A stretch of 62,500 bases of DNA. It comes from Pseudoalteromonas sp. GCY (lineage in GTDB: Bacteria; Pseudomonadota; Gammaproteobacteria; Enterobacterales; Alteromonadaceae). The stretch covers positions 3,817,501 through 3,880,000 of the forward strand of contig NZ_CP068023.1 in NCBI RefSeq assembly GCF_016695175.1, given 5' to 3'. The notes below the pieces were generated by a model. It saw nothing but the letters and a program-made list of their open reading frames with translations. It made no database searches and was not told the origin of the DNA. The first letter of the stretch is position 1. The number at the start of each line of letters is the position of its first letter. A program made the position numbers and the translations under genes. This document shows, in pieces, positions 8,664 through 17,682 of the stretch.

Positions 8664-9233
8664 TTATTCAAATAACCCACTATTCACTGCGGCAACTTCG
8701 ACTAATTCAGCATAAGATGCGGCAAACTCATCAGCCAATTGTGCTTGAGTTAGTTGAAACTCGGTCAGTGACTGTCCTACTTTGTCACAATAAATCGTTA
8801 GCTGTTGCTCACCAAGTGCAAAAAGCCCCAGTTGTTCTGTGCTGACTTGCAAAGCTTGTTTAATATCGTCGGCGAGCGGACTGGACATCAATTGCTCATA
8901 AAAGGGCGTCGCCGCCATTAAAAATCCTTCGGCCCAATTAATTTTTTGCTCAAGTGGTGTTTCACCATTCCAAGGCAATTGAAATTCAGTTTCATATACC
9001 TGCTCAGAAATCTCATGATGTAAAGCCATCAATGCAAATGCAATACTCTCATCCAATTCGGGATCCGCGTTGGTTAAAGCCTTAAGCCACTTTTCAACCT
9101 CAATACCGTTTGGGTCTATGCAGGTAGCAAATAAATATCCTTGTAAAAAAGCAATATCAATAGAAAGCTTGCGCGCAGAAAAGTAGTTTTCTAAATTCAG
9201 CTGATCAGCTGCAGTAAAAGAGAAGTCGTGCAT
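8664..9233 (-). CDS. UPF0149 (YgfB/YecA-type) family protein
   Basis: A 189-residue cytoplasmic protein with the UPF0149 signature: an FLQGYLFATCIDPNGIEVEKWL segment (residues about 29-50) and a second helical half containing NWAEGFLMA. The length fits the short members without the SEC-C metal-binding tail. The family's role is poorly known. It is convergent with the zinc-ribbon gene and has no operon partner in the same direction. Confidence 0.82.
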   Translation of the reverse strand: MHDFSFTAADQLNLENYFSARKLSIDIAFLQGYLFATCIDPNGIEVEKWLKALTNADPELDESIAFALMALHHEISEQVYETEFQLPWNGETPLEQKINWAEGFLMAATPFYEQLMSSPLADDIKQALQVSTEQLGLFALGEQQLTIYCDKVGQSLTEFQLTQAQLADEFAASYAELVEVAAVNSGLFE

Positions 9234-9339
9234 AGTGTTGCCTTGAACTTAGGCGCCGTATAAGCGCCTACAAAAATGCTTTTATATTAATAACTAACCT
9301 GAGATTAGATTAACTAAAGTCTGATATGACAGAAGTATA

Positions 9340-10098
9340 TTATAAATTTACTGGGTAACGACCTTCGCCATCCGGTCTACCCAAAAACTTAACAGCATCG
9401 TGTACTTCTTTTGGTAGACTTGCATCTGGCTTGATATTACCAGACACGCGAAACTGGAAATTGGCAGCTAATGTCGCATCAGCCTGTAAGCCCAAACGGT
9501 TTTCAGGGTCAACAACCACGGCAATATCTCCTGATTTACAATCGAGCTGACCACTAAGATCGCCGATACTAAACCAACCATTCATGCCTTTAACATCAAT
9601 ATTTGGACTACTTATCTCACCATTTAGCCCTTCACAGTACGGTGCACCACTTTGGTACTCCTTCACATTGACGATAACGCGCCCTTTGGCATCAACCGGC
9701 AATGGCAGAGTTACTTGATCCATAGCCTGCTCAACACTGAAACGAAGTGAGGCATTATTTACCGTCACTGATTTACTTACTAAATTCGATGAGAAATTGG
9801 CTTTCCCTGAGATCTCATTTTTATCTCTCGCATTACCAAACTGTACATTGCCTGCCAAATCACCAAGTAGTAATGACGACGGTTCAAGCTCCCACTTAAC
9901 CTGATTCAATTGAATGTTATTGAATCTCACACCGCTCACTTGACCATGCCAAACAGAACCATTTACTGCACCTAGCTGCAAATTAGCTGGCAATTGACCT
10001 TTAAAAACTTGCAGCAACACCGCTGCTGGCATAGTAAAAGCACTAAAAATAATAAATGCGAGTAAAAATATAATGAGTAGAGATAGTGTTTTTTTCAT
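9340..10098 (-). CDS. gspN: type II secretion system protein N
   Basis: The last gene of the gspC-N operon. It encodes a 252-residue inner-membrane protein with one N-terminal membrane segment (LLIIFLLAFIIFSAFTMPAA) and a beta-rich periplasmic domain with the family's LGAVNGSVWHGQVSGV and LEPSSLLLGDLAGNVQFG segments. GspN is an accessory part and is missing in some systems. It starts 2 bp after the gspM stop. The final LGRPDGEGRYPVNL tail is typical. Confidence 0.9.
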   Translation of the reverse strand: MKKTLSLLIIFLLAFIIFSAFTMPAAVLLQVFKGQLPANLQLGAVNGSVWHGQVSGVRFNNIQLNQVKWELEPSSLLLGDLAGNVQFGNARDKNEISGKANFSSNLVSKSVTVNNASLRFSVEQAMDQVTLPLPVDAKGRVIVNVKEYQSGAPYCEGLNGEISSPNIDVKGMNGWFSIGDLSGQLDCKSGDIAVVVDPENRLGLQADATLAANFQFRVSGNIKPDASLPKEVHDAVKFLGRPDGEGRYPVNL

Positions 10099-10100
10099 AA

Positions 10101-10574
10101 TTATTTCTCTAAAACCAAGCGACTAACACGCACAAAGCCAGGTAAATTCCCTTGTGTAAGGTCTAGGTTATCTACTTTTACTCCATGCTTATTTGTCAGT
10201 TCATCTATCCAAGCAACAAGTTTATTAAATTCCACATCATCGATGGTTAAACGCAAGCTTTCGCCACTAGGTTGCATTTTGCTGATATCAATTTGAAAAC
10301 GGCCACGGGTGTTATTGACTATCTGACTGATATTGCCGCCGCTAATCACCTGTGCAGGACTGCTAGATTTCAGCTTACTCACGCTTTGACCAACCCAATT
10401 TACGAGTTCGTGATTACGTTTTAGCTTAGCTTCGGCATCGCTGACAGCCTGATTCAAAGGTTTGAATATACCCATTACTAGAACAAAAACGACAAAAATA
10501 ACGCCAGCAACAATCAACAGTTTTTGTTCTTGCTCTTTTAAACCACGCCAATAGTTCACTACTTGCTGCTTCAT
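10101..10574 (-). CDS. gspM: type II secretion system protein M
   Basis: An inner-membrane assembly protein of 157 residues. The membrane helix LIVAGVIFVVFVLVMGIF lies near residues 20-37 after a short cytoplasmic YWRGLKEQEQKL segment, and a ferredoxin-like periplasmic domain follows. GspM pairs with GspL to anchor the ATPase GspE. Its start overlaps the gspL stop by 4 bp. Confidence 0.93.
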   Translation of the reverse strand: MKQQVVNYWRGLKEQEQKLLIVAGVIFVVFVLVMGIFKPLNQAVSDAEAKLKRNHELVNWVGQSVSKLKSSSPAQVISGGNISQIVNNTRGRFQIDISKMQPSGESLRLTIDDVEFNKLVAWIDELTNKHGVKVDNLDLTQGNLPGFVRVSRLVLEK

Positions 10575-11776
10575 GCTGCACCTCGAATGCGAATTTCACC
10601 CACCACAAAGTCACCATCATTGTTCAGGGCACCCTGTTCAACACTTACACCGCGTTGCTCTAAAATTGCTTTGACCTGACCAAATACTTGGAACTCTTTT
10701 GCGCGTGCTCTAATTCTAAGCTCATTCCTACGTTTGTCGTAACGCAGCGTTTCAGGCGCGAAGGCATCGACCTCTTCATAAATAGCCACAAAGTGATTAG
10801 TTAATTCGAGCAAACCGCCTTGTTCCGTGCCAGATAACGCATCAAGCTCATTCTGGATCTGTTTTTTCAATAAGTGCGGACGCACTACTTTATTTGGAAA
10901 TGCCTGTTGATACATAGCGACCGCTTGGGTTTCTAGCTGATTAGCTTGATGACTTATCACATACAGCTGAGTGCCTTTAATTGCGATAAAGCTCACTACT
11001 GCCACGCTCGCCGCTATTAGGCCACTGCGCCAGTCACGCCACCACTGCGGCTGCTTTTTCTTCGCAGCGAACCGACCTTGACGCAAATTAAAATCAATAT
11101 TTGATAGTGATTTCGCGAAGATGGCTAAAGGTAAATCGTAATCTTGTTGTTGCGCAGTAAGCGTTATCGTTTCTGAGAAATCGCTTGCAGGGCTAAAATG
11201 CGCCAGCTGTTCAACACCCGCAATGGCGAGGTACTCATTAACCCAGCTAAGTTCAGCAGTGCCAACTTGCCAAGCATTGTGTTTGAATAGCCATTGCTGA
11301 CCTAACTGCACGGCACTAGTCATCTCTTCATGAAGCGACAGACATAAGGCGTCCGGTAGCGCTTTACTTACACTGATCCCTGCATCATCGAAGGCACTAA
11401 ACCAGCTTTGTAGCCAACTGCTATCACAAATCGCGACATCGATAGTATGTGTGTCGGCTTTCATGCCCGGTTTACCAATTGCGATAAATAGCGCATCGAT
11501 GTCGGTCGCGACATGCTCCTCAAGCATAAACGGTAAGGCTTGCTCTAGTTTTCTATTCCATTTTGCTGGTAACTCTAGCGTACGTAATTGCACCGCAGTC
11601 GCTGGTAGTAACAAAACAACCGGTCTCGTTTGCGCTTTTTCGGCAAGGCTACCAAGTTGTTCACTCCCTTCTAATTCACCACTGGCAATAATTTGTTGTT
11701 GTTCTGTTGACCACACTAACCAGTGTATTGTCTCCTGGTGTGACTGACCCACACGGATCAATAATTGTTCTGTCAC
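10571..11776 (-). CDS. gspL: type II secretion system protein L
   Basis: A bitopic 401-residue protein: an actin-like cytoplasmic domain (about 1-245) that recruits GspE, a membrane helix (LIAASVAVVSFIAIKG, about 253-268) and a periplasmic ferredoxin-like domain that binds GspM. A conserved LRTLELPAKW segment of the family lies near residue 65. It overlaps gspK by 4 bp upstream and gspM by 4 bp downstream, consistent with coupled translation. Confidence 0.94.
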   Translation of the reverse strand: MTEQLLIRVGQSHQETIHWLVWSTEQQQIIASGELEGSEQLGSLAEKAQTRPVVLLLPATAVQLRTLELPAKWNRKLEQALPFMLEEHVATDIDALFIAIGKPGMKADTHTIDVAICDSSWLQSWFSAFDDAGISVSKALPDALCLSLHEEMTSAVQLGQQWLFKHNAWQVGTAELSWVNEYLAIAGVEQLAHFSPASDFSETITLTAQQQDYDLPLAIFAKSLSNIDFNLRQGRFAAKKKQPQWWRDWRSGLIAASVAVVSFIAIKGTQLYVISHQANQLETQAVAMYQQAFPNKVVRPHLLKKQIQNELDALSGTEQGGLLELTNHFVAIYEEVDAFAPETLRYDKRRNELRIRARAKEFQVFGQVKAILEQRGVSVEQGALNNDGDFVVGEIRIRGAA

Positions 11777-12774
11777 TCTACGCCTCCAAATTTACGAGCA
11801 AGCACGTACGCTTTACCATCTTTTGTTTCTATAATTGATGTGAGAGAAAAGCGTCGCTCATCAAACACAGCTGTTGCTCGCAACTGAAAATAATTGCTGT
11901 TAATCGTAAAAATTTTGGAAGTCTTGTTAGGGTCTTTGACCCCTTGATTCGCGACTTCCGTGTAAAATTCATTGATATCGGTAAAACCTTTTTTTGGTCT
12001 TGCAGAAATAATAGCTTCAGCACCTGATTTCGATAAACCAGGTATAAGCGCACTGAGTAAAAGCGCTTGCTCTGGCAATATCGTATTGACGTTTACCGCG
12101 AGCTCCTCACTTCCGGGGATCACGCAAACATAAGGCTTAATCTTTTCCATCACCAGCGGATTAAAGCCCTTAATTACTCGTAGCTCACTTACGGACGCCA
12201 TCAAATTATTAGCCGTTAAATAAGGCGTCTGATTAGACATATACTCGTCTTCTTCTGCCCCTGAGCGGTAAGTAATGCTATCTTCGTCAAGCCAGTCGTA
12301 CACACTATCAGCAAGGGCTTCCTCGCTTTCGTTACTCGGCAAATCCTCAATATTCTTCAAAAGTTCCAATAGTGCAGCATGGGCTGGGTTTGTATTCTTT
12401 CCACCAATCTGCTGACCACCTTGGTTATTTCCATTTGTTTGTGACTTTGCTCTCAAGGCATTCAGGTTTAAGCATGCCTGTAAGTCTGTAACTTTACCGC
12501 TCAACGTACCATGGTCAACAGGGTAAGGCACTTCTTCACGAGCCCAAGGCTGGTCTAGATTAACGGTATCAGGATCATCTTTTTTCGCTTGTATCAACGC
12601 TCTTTTGACTAATTCCTCAGCACCATAGCTATACCACTTGGCTTGTTGCTGAGTTTGAATATTCGAGGCCTTTTGTACCTGCACCATTAAACTACTTGCC
12701 ATTTCAGCGGCAATTGTCGCTGCCAATGCAACGATGAAAAGTACGATAACTAGAGCTGCACCTTGCTGCTTCAT
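11773..12774 (-). CDS. gspK: type II secretion minor pseudopilin K
   Basis: The large minor pseudopilin thought to cap the pseudopilus tip. It has 333 residues with a short prepilin leader MKQQG before AALVIVLFIVALAATIAAEM. As usual for GspK, residue 5 of the mature helix is not glutamate. The large globular domain is inserted after the helix and includes the conserved LQACLNLNAL region. It overlaps gspJ by 4 bp. Confidence 0.94.
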   Translation of the reverse strand: MKQQGAALVIVLFIVALAATIAAEMASSLMVQVQKASNIQTQQQAKWYSYGAEELVKRALIQAKKDDPDTVNLDQPWAREEVPYPVDHGTLSGKVTDLQACLNLNALRAKSQTNGNNQGGQQIGGKNTNPAHAALLELLKNIEDLPSNESEEALADSVYDWLDEDSITYRSGAEEDEYMSNQTPYLTANNLMASVSELRVIKGFNPLVMEKIKPYVCVIPGSEELAVNVNTILPEQALLLSALIPGLSKSGAEAIISARPKKGFTDINEFYTEVANQGVKDPNKTSKIFTINSNYFQLRATAVFDERRFSLTSIIETKDGKAYVLARKFGGVE

Positions 12775-13409
12775 GGCTGTTGCCCCTTATCATCAGCAAC
12801 ACCACTGCCTGGCGTTAAAAATAAACGGCTTATTGGATCCGAGTCTTTTCTTTGTAATGTAACTTTAACCGCTTTAGGTAACGATTTAGACTTCCAATCA
12901 GCTTGCCATTTTAGTTTGTCATCCAAAAATTCAAACTTTAACTCTTCTACATCTTCCAAGATAACCTGCGCGCGGGGCTCTGTTCCATCTAGCTGATCAA
13001 CGTATATTCGATAAATACGCTCAAGCTTGTCATCGATAACCCGATAGCCCACAGCCTGCAGTTCAGAGCGAGGCAATAAACTAATAGGGTTAGTCCAACC
13101 ATCACGAACAAAAGCGATACCATCGTATTGGCTATCGAGCTCATAACGACCATGAATGATATAAGTTGGGCTAAAGTCCCCAGCTTCATTTCTAACTTCC
13201 CGCTTAGTGATCTGATTAAAATCCTGATCCATCAACCGGAAAGTCGTTTGTAGCCCTTCTATTTCGGCAATTTTTTCCGCTGAGGCCGCTTGAGCCTTTA
13301 GCGTTGAATCTAAAATTTGATGAGTCGCCGTCACCACTACCGCTAAAATCGCTAGAGCCAACAAGACTTCTATTAGTGTGAAACCACGCTGTGGTGTATG
13401 AACAGTCAC
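12771..13409 (-). CDS. gspJ: type II secretion minor pseudopilin J
   Basis: A 212-residue minor pseudopilin with the prepilin peptidase site MTVHTPQRG|FTLIEVLLALAIL, including Glu5. GspJ packs with GspI and GspK at the pseudopilus tip. The start is GTG at 13409, whose first base is the last base of the gspI stop TAG, so the two are tightly coupled. Confidence 0.94.
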   Translation of the reverse strand: MTVHTPQRGFTLIEVLLALAILAVVVTATHQILDSTLKAQAASAEKIAEIEGLQTTFRLMDQDFNQITKREVRNEAGDFSPTYIIHGRYELDSQYDGIAFVRDGWTNPISLLPRSELQAVGYRVIDDKLERIYRIYVDQLDGTEPRAQVILEDVEELKFEFLDDKLKWQADWKSKSLPKAVKVTLQRKDSDPISRLFLTPGSGVADDKGQQP

Positions 13410-13786
13410 TACTTACTCCGGTACATAAAAGTGGTGATGTCATACACTGAGTTTTTGAGTTCAGGCTCGCGGAAAACGTGTACGGTGAGCTTTACAAAGT
13501 TAGGATCTGCGGTTTGTAGGATATGTTGTTGCCAATACCAAGTGACCCCGGCCATTTCCTCTTCGCCTTTATTACCATTTTTCCCATGCCAGTCATCACC
13601 TTGCGCGCGTAAAAATACCAAGCGATTTTCTGCCACCCACGATGCATAGGTTTGTTCTTCAAGCGAGCTGATATGGTTTATATGTTCGCTTGTTGCTTGC
13701 ATTGCAGCAATACCAGCGACAGCACAAATACTTAACGCAACCATGACTTCAAGTAAAGTAAATCCTAAGCTTTTTCTTGGGCTCAT
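13409..13786 (-). CDS. gspI: type II secretion minor pseudopilin I
   Basis: A 125-residue minor pseudopilin with leader MSPRKSLG and mature start FTLLEVMVALSICAVAG, including Glu5. The length is normal and the family segment NRLVFLRAQG follows about 50 residues in. It overlaps gspH by 4 bp upstream and gspJ by 1 bp downstream. Confidence 0.94.
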   Translation of the reverse strand: MSPRKSLGFTLLEVMVALSICAVAGIAAMQATSEHINHISSLEEQTYASWVAENRLVFLRAQGDDWHGKNGNKGEEEMAGVTWYWQQHILQTADPNFVKLTVHVFREPELKNSVYDITTFMYRSK

Positions 13787-14376
13787 TCTTCCGGTTCCCG
13801 CTTAAGCCCGACGGGCGCCATAAACTCACCTTCAATGAAGAAGATAGGCTCTTGTAGCTCTTTATTTTCCACACTTAATCTAAATGCGCTGACCTCACCG
13901 GAAGATAAAATAAGTACTTGCGGGATCTTGAGTTTTTTAAGTTCAAGTAAATTGTCGTCGTCGCCGCCACTCATCAACTCTCGCCAATTTGCTTGCTCAA
14001 GTAAGTTATCTTGAGACCACGGCAGATCTTCTAAGATCAATTCCACTTTGTACTGCTCAGGCAGCTCAATTGGTTTGTAGATATCGTCGGCTTCGAAAGT
14101 TCGCCATTTCTCACCATCAAAAACCAAAAACTCAATCACACCTTTATCCAGATGAAAGCCAAGTTCTACCTGATTTAGTACTGCAAATTCTGACGCGAGA
14201 TTAATCGTCCCCTGCACACGCATAGCCATGGTTTCGAGCTCTTCCTCATCACTATCACTGACGGTATAAGTAATGAGGTTTACTGAAAAAGCAATGATCA
14301 CCAAGACAATAAGGACTTCAAGTAAACTGAAGCCCTTTACCTTGGCTAATGTCGGCTTGTACAGAGGTGCTAACAT
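13783..14376 (-). CDS. gspH: type II secretion minor pseudopilin H
   Basis: A 197-residue minor pseudopilin. The leader MLAPLYKPTLAKVKG is longer than in the other pseudopilins and precedes FSLLEVLIVLVIIAF with Glu5. The C-terminal domain is beta-rich with a variable acidic loop. It starts 3 bp after the gspG stop and overlaps gspI by 4 bp. Confidence 0.92.
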   Translation of the reverse strand: MLAPLYKPTLAKVKGFSLLEVLIVLVIIAFSVNLITYTVSDSDEEELETMAMRVQGTINLASEFAVLNQVELGFHLDKGVIEFLVFDGEKWRTFEADDIYKPIELPEQYKVELILEDLPWSQDNLLEQANWRELMSGGDDDNLLELKKLKIPQVLILSSGEVSAFRLSVENKELQEPIFFIEGEFMAPVGLKREPEE

Positions 14377-14379
14377 AGA

Positions 14380-14805
14380 TTAACGTTCGTCTTCCGTATC
14401 CCAGTTTCCGATATCATCATCTGTTCCAACTTCGCCATCTGGACCCATTGAAAAAATATCGATTTGGCTCATTTCGCCTGGGCTTACTAATTGGTAAGGA
14501 TTACCCCATGGATCTTCTGGAAGCTTAGAAATGAAGCCACCTTCAGGGAAACGTTTTGGTACCGGGTCAATATTTGTTTGCGTTACCAAAGCTTCCAAGC
14601 CTTGCTCTGTGGTTGGATAGCGTTTGTTTTTTAGCTTGTACATCTTCATTGCGTCTTCAATCTGACGAATATCTAGACGTGCCTTTTCCTTTGCTGCTTC
14701 TTCTTGTTGACCCATCACGTTAGGCGCAACGATAGATAAGATCATACCGATGATAACAAGTACCACCATCACTTCTAGTAGTGAGAAACCTGATTGTTTT
14801 TTCAC
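14380..14805 (-). CDS. gspG: type II secretion major pseudopilin G
   Basis: The major subunit of the pseudopilus, 141 residues. The leader is M(V)KKQSG and the mature helix is FSLLEVMVVLVIIGM with Glu5. The C-terminal region has the calcium-site signature of the family (DPWGNPYQLVSPG and GPDGEVGTDDDIGNW). I chose the GTG at 14805 because a GAGG ribosome site lies 8 bases upstream and the leader then has normal length; an ATG 33 bp upstream is possible but less likely. gspF follows after 30 bp or so. Confidence 0.95.
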   Translation of the reverse strand: MKKQSGFSLLEVMVVLVIIGMILSIVAPNVMGQQEEAAKEKARLDIRQIEDAMKMYKLKNKRYPTTEQGLEALVTQTNIDPVPKRFPEGGFISKLPEDPWGNPYQLVSPGEMSQIDIFSMGPDGEVGTDDDIGNWDTEDER

Positions 14806-14869
14806 AATGTTTACCTCAATGCTGTTATTGATGACCATGCAAAAACATGCGATGGCCTTTCCTTTTTGA

Positions 14870-16096
14870 CTACAATCCTACGGCTTTGTTCATCGCCATA
14901 ATCGGCTGAAGAATCGCCATAACTATAAACAGTACAATAATTGCCATCGTCGCTATCATCGCAGGTTCTAGCAACTTCAGCGAGACATTTACCATACTTT
15001 CAAATTCTCTTTCTTGGTTATTCGCAGCACGCTCAAGCATCTGTTCTAATTCCCCCGACTTTTCACCGCTGGCAATCATGTGCAGCATCATAGGTGGGAA
15101 CATTTTAGTCTGTTGCAACGACGCTCTAAGGCTTGCACCTTCACTCACCCGAGTCGCTGCTTCTGCAACGGATGCTTTGATTTTTTCGTTCTCAAGTACT
15201 TGACCTGAGATTTTCATGCCCTCAAGCAGTGGAACGGAACTCGATGAGAGAATACTTAAGGTACGCGCAAATCGTGCAGTATTCACGCTGCGAGTTACCT
15301 TACCAAGACCCGGTAAACTCAGCAGCTTGCTATCATACCAAAAGCGGATCTTAGGTTTTTGTAATGCTTTTTTAATCGCGTAGGTGCCAATGACAACCAC
15401 TGCCAACGTGATCATCCAGTAGTTTTGTACAAAATTACTGGCAGCCATAACCCACTCTGTTGTCCAAGGCAGTGCTTGCTTAGACTTCTCAAAGGTCTTC
15501 AAGATCTTTGGTACTACCGTCCCCAATAGAATGGAAACTATCGCGATAGCAAAGATAACCAAAATAATGGGATACACCATAGCTTGCGTAATTTGGCTAC
15601 GCATATGTTGGCGCTGCTCAGTGTAATCGGCCAAGCGATTTAGTACTTCATCTAAGTGCCCTGACTTTTCTCCAGCGGCAACCATTGAGCGGTATAAGTG
15701 ATCAAATACGTGAGGAAACTCCGACATACCATCTGCAAGCGTATAGCCTTCAACGACTTTTGATCTTACCGCCATCAGCATACGCTTTAGTCTTGGCTTT
15801 TCACATTGCTCAGCTACAGCCATCACCGCAGCTTCAACAGGTAAAGAAGATTGGATCAAGGTCGCCAACTGACGCGTGATTAAGGCAAGATCTGATACCG
15901 AGGGACGGTAACCTTGAAAAAGCGTAAAACCACCACTACTTTGGTTTTTATCTTTCTCAGCAGCAGGCAAAACTTCAAGTGGCATCATGGCTTTTTCTCT
16001 TAGCATTTGCCTAACTTGCTTCGCCGTATCCGCCTCTAAAATCCCTTTTTTTTCTTTGCCTTTACCATCTAAGGCGCGGTATTCGAACGCTGCCAT
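14870..16096 (-). CDS. gspF: type II secretion inner-membrane protein F
   Basis: The polytopic platform protein, 408 residues. Two T2SSF repeats (about 72-195 and 275-397) each carry the GEKSG(H/E) motif: VAAGEKSGHLDEVL and IASGEKSGELEQML. Membrane segments lie near residues 173-195, 222-240 and 378-400. It connects the ATPase GspE to pseudopilus assembly. It overlaps gspE by one base. Confidence 0.96.
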   Translation of the reverse strand: MAAFEYRALDGKGKEKKGILEADTAKQVRQMLREKAMMPLEVLPAAEKDKNQSSGGFTLFQGYRPSVSDLALITRQLATLIQSSLPVEAAVMAVAEQCEKPRLKRMLMAVRSKVVEGYTLADGMSEFPHVFDHLYRSMVAAGEKSGHLDEVLNRLADYTEQRQHMRSQITQAMVYPIILVIFAIAIVSILLGTVVPKILKTFEKSKQALPWTTEWVMAASNFVQNYWMITLAVVVIGTYAIKKALQKPKIRFWYDSKLLSLPGLGKVTRSVNTARFARTLSILSSSSVPLLEGMKISGQVLENEKIKASVAEAATRVSEGASLRASLQQTKMFPPMMLHMIASGEKSGELEQMLERAANNQEREFESMVNVSLKLLEPAMIATMAIIVLFIVMAILQPIMAMNKAVGL

Positions 16097-17682
16097 TAGC
16101 CTTCCTCACGTGTAACACGCATTACTTCTTCTAAGGTTGTTCGGCCAGCGAGTACTCGCGAACAGCCATCTTGTCGGATGCTTGGCGTACGCTTACGAAT
16201 ATATTTCTCTACCGCTTGTTCACCTTTACCATTATGAATAAGTTCACGGATAGGCTCATCAACGATGAGAAGCTCATGAATACCCGTACGGCCTTTGTAA
16301 CCATTGAAATTACACTCTTCACAGCCGACTGCACGGAAGATTTGTGTGCCACTGTCTTTGGCAACCCCCAGCAGCTCACACTCTCGCTCATCAGCTACAT
16401 GCGCTTCTTTACACTTAGGACAAAGCGTTCTTACCAATCGCTGTGACAGCACGCCGAGCAGTGATGAACTCAAAAGAAACGGCTCAACCCCCATGTCTTC
16501 CATACGCGTGATAGCACCGGCGGCCGTGTTAGTGTGTAGTGTGGATAATACCAAGTGGCCGGTCAAAGATGCTTGAACACCAATTTGCGCGGTTTCTAAA
16601 TCTCGGATCTCACCAACCATCACCACATCTGGATCTTGACGTAGGATCGCACGTAAACCTCGAGCGAATGTCATATCCACTTTTGGATTTACTTGTGTTT
16701 GGCCAATGCCTGGGATCTCATATTCAATCGGATCTTCAACCGTTAAGATATTGCGGTCCTTAGAGTTGATTTGTGTCATGCCCGCATACAAGGTTGTACT
16801 CTTACCTGAACCCGTTGGACCGGTAACCAATATGATACCGTGAGGCTTGGCAATGAGCTCCGCAAACGCATCGCGGTTTGCTTGGGTCATGCCCAAATCT
16901 TCAAGATTTAATCTCGCATTATTTTTATCTAGTAGACGCAGCACCACTCGTTCACCAAAACTTGATGGCATCGTCGATACACGCACATCCACCGCACGCC
17001 CCGCTATCCGCAAACTGATACGGCCATCTTGCGGTACACGCTTTTCTGCGATATCGAGTTTCGCCATTACTTTGATACGAGACACTAATAATGAAGACAA
17101 CTTACGATTTGGCTTCAATACTTCTTTCAGTACGCCATCAACCCTAAAGCGAATAACCAGTTCTTGCTCAAAGGTTTCGATATGGATATCCGACGCACCT
17201 TCTTTTATCGCTTCACTCAACATGGCGTTAATGAGCTTGATGATAGGCGCATCATCATCCGCAGCAAGCAGATCTTCTGTTTGTGGTAATTCTTCAGCAA
17301 GCGAGAACAAATCCATCTCGTTGCCGATATCTTCCATCATCTGTTGTGTTTCAGAGCTGTCTCTTTGATAAGACGCCTCAAGCATATGCTCAAAGCGGTC
17401 TTCATCTAACGCTTCGAGATGTAATGTTTTGCCTGCAACGCGGCGTACTTCCATCAGCGTTTCAAGATCAAGCGTGCCTTTGTGAAAAAGCTTAGCCTGA
17501 TCGCCATCAGGGCTGAGTAACACCCCTTTTCGACGTGCAAATGAAAAAGGTAAACGCAAGGAAATCGTCGGTACGACAGGTATTTCAGCTACTTCGCCTA
17601 GTATTGGCTCAGCGCTTTGCAACTGAGCTGCCATCTCTTCAGCCTCAGCTCCTAAGTCTGGCGTGACTTTCTCATCAATCAT
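16096..17682 (-). CDS. gspE: type II secretion ATPase E
   Basis: The cytoplasmic ATPase that powers pseudopilus assembly, about 528 residues. The Walker A motif [10 protein letters not shown] is near residue 290, the Asp box near 305-320, the Walker B region [11 protein letters not shown] near 360, and the zinc-binding tetracysteine motif (CPKCKEAHV, then CEECNFNG) near 420-460. The start is ATG at 17682 or GTG two codons earlier; both overlap the gspD end. An N1 domain that binds GspL precedes the core. Confidence 0.96.
   Translation of the reverse strand: MIDEKVTPDLGAEAEEMAAQLQSAEPILGEVAEIPVVPTISLRLPFSFARRKGVLLSPDGDQAKLFHKGTLDLETLMEVRRVAGKTLHLEALDEDRFEHMLEASYQRDSSETQQMMEDIGNEMDLFSLAEELPQTEDLLAADDDAPIIKLINAMLSEAIKEGASDIHIETFEQELVIRFRVDGVLKEVLKPNRKLSSLLVSRIKVMAKLDIAEKRVPQDGRISLRIAGRAVDVRVSTMPSSFGERVVLRLLDKNNARLNLEDLGMTQANRDAFAELIAKPHGIILVTGPTGSGKSTTLYAGMTQINSKDRNILTVEDPIEYEIPGIGQTQVNPKVDMTFARGLRAILRQDPDVVMVGEIRDLETAQIGVQASLTGHLVLSTLHTNTAAGAITRMEDMGVEPFLLSSSLLGVLSQRLVRTLCPKCKEAHVADERECELLGVAKDSGTQIFRAVGCEECNFNGYKGRTGIHELLIVDEPIRELIHNGKGEQAVEKYIRKRTPSIRQDGCSRVLAGRTTLEEVMRVTREEG

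Noticed and set aside
16847..17368. 173-codon plus-strand open frame inside gspE
   Set aside because: It is antisense to conserved gspE coding sequence and Ser/Thr/Arg-biased as expected for a shadow frame.
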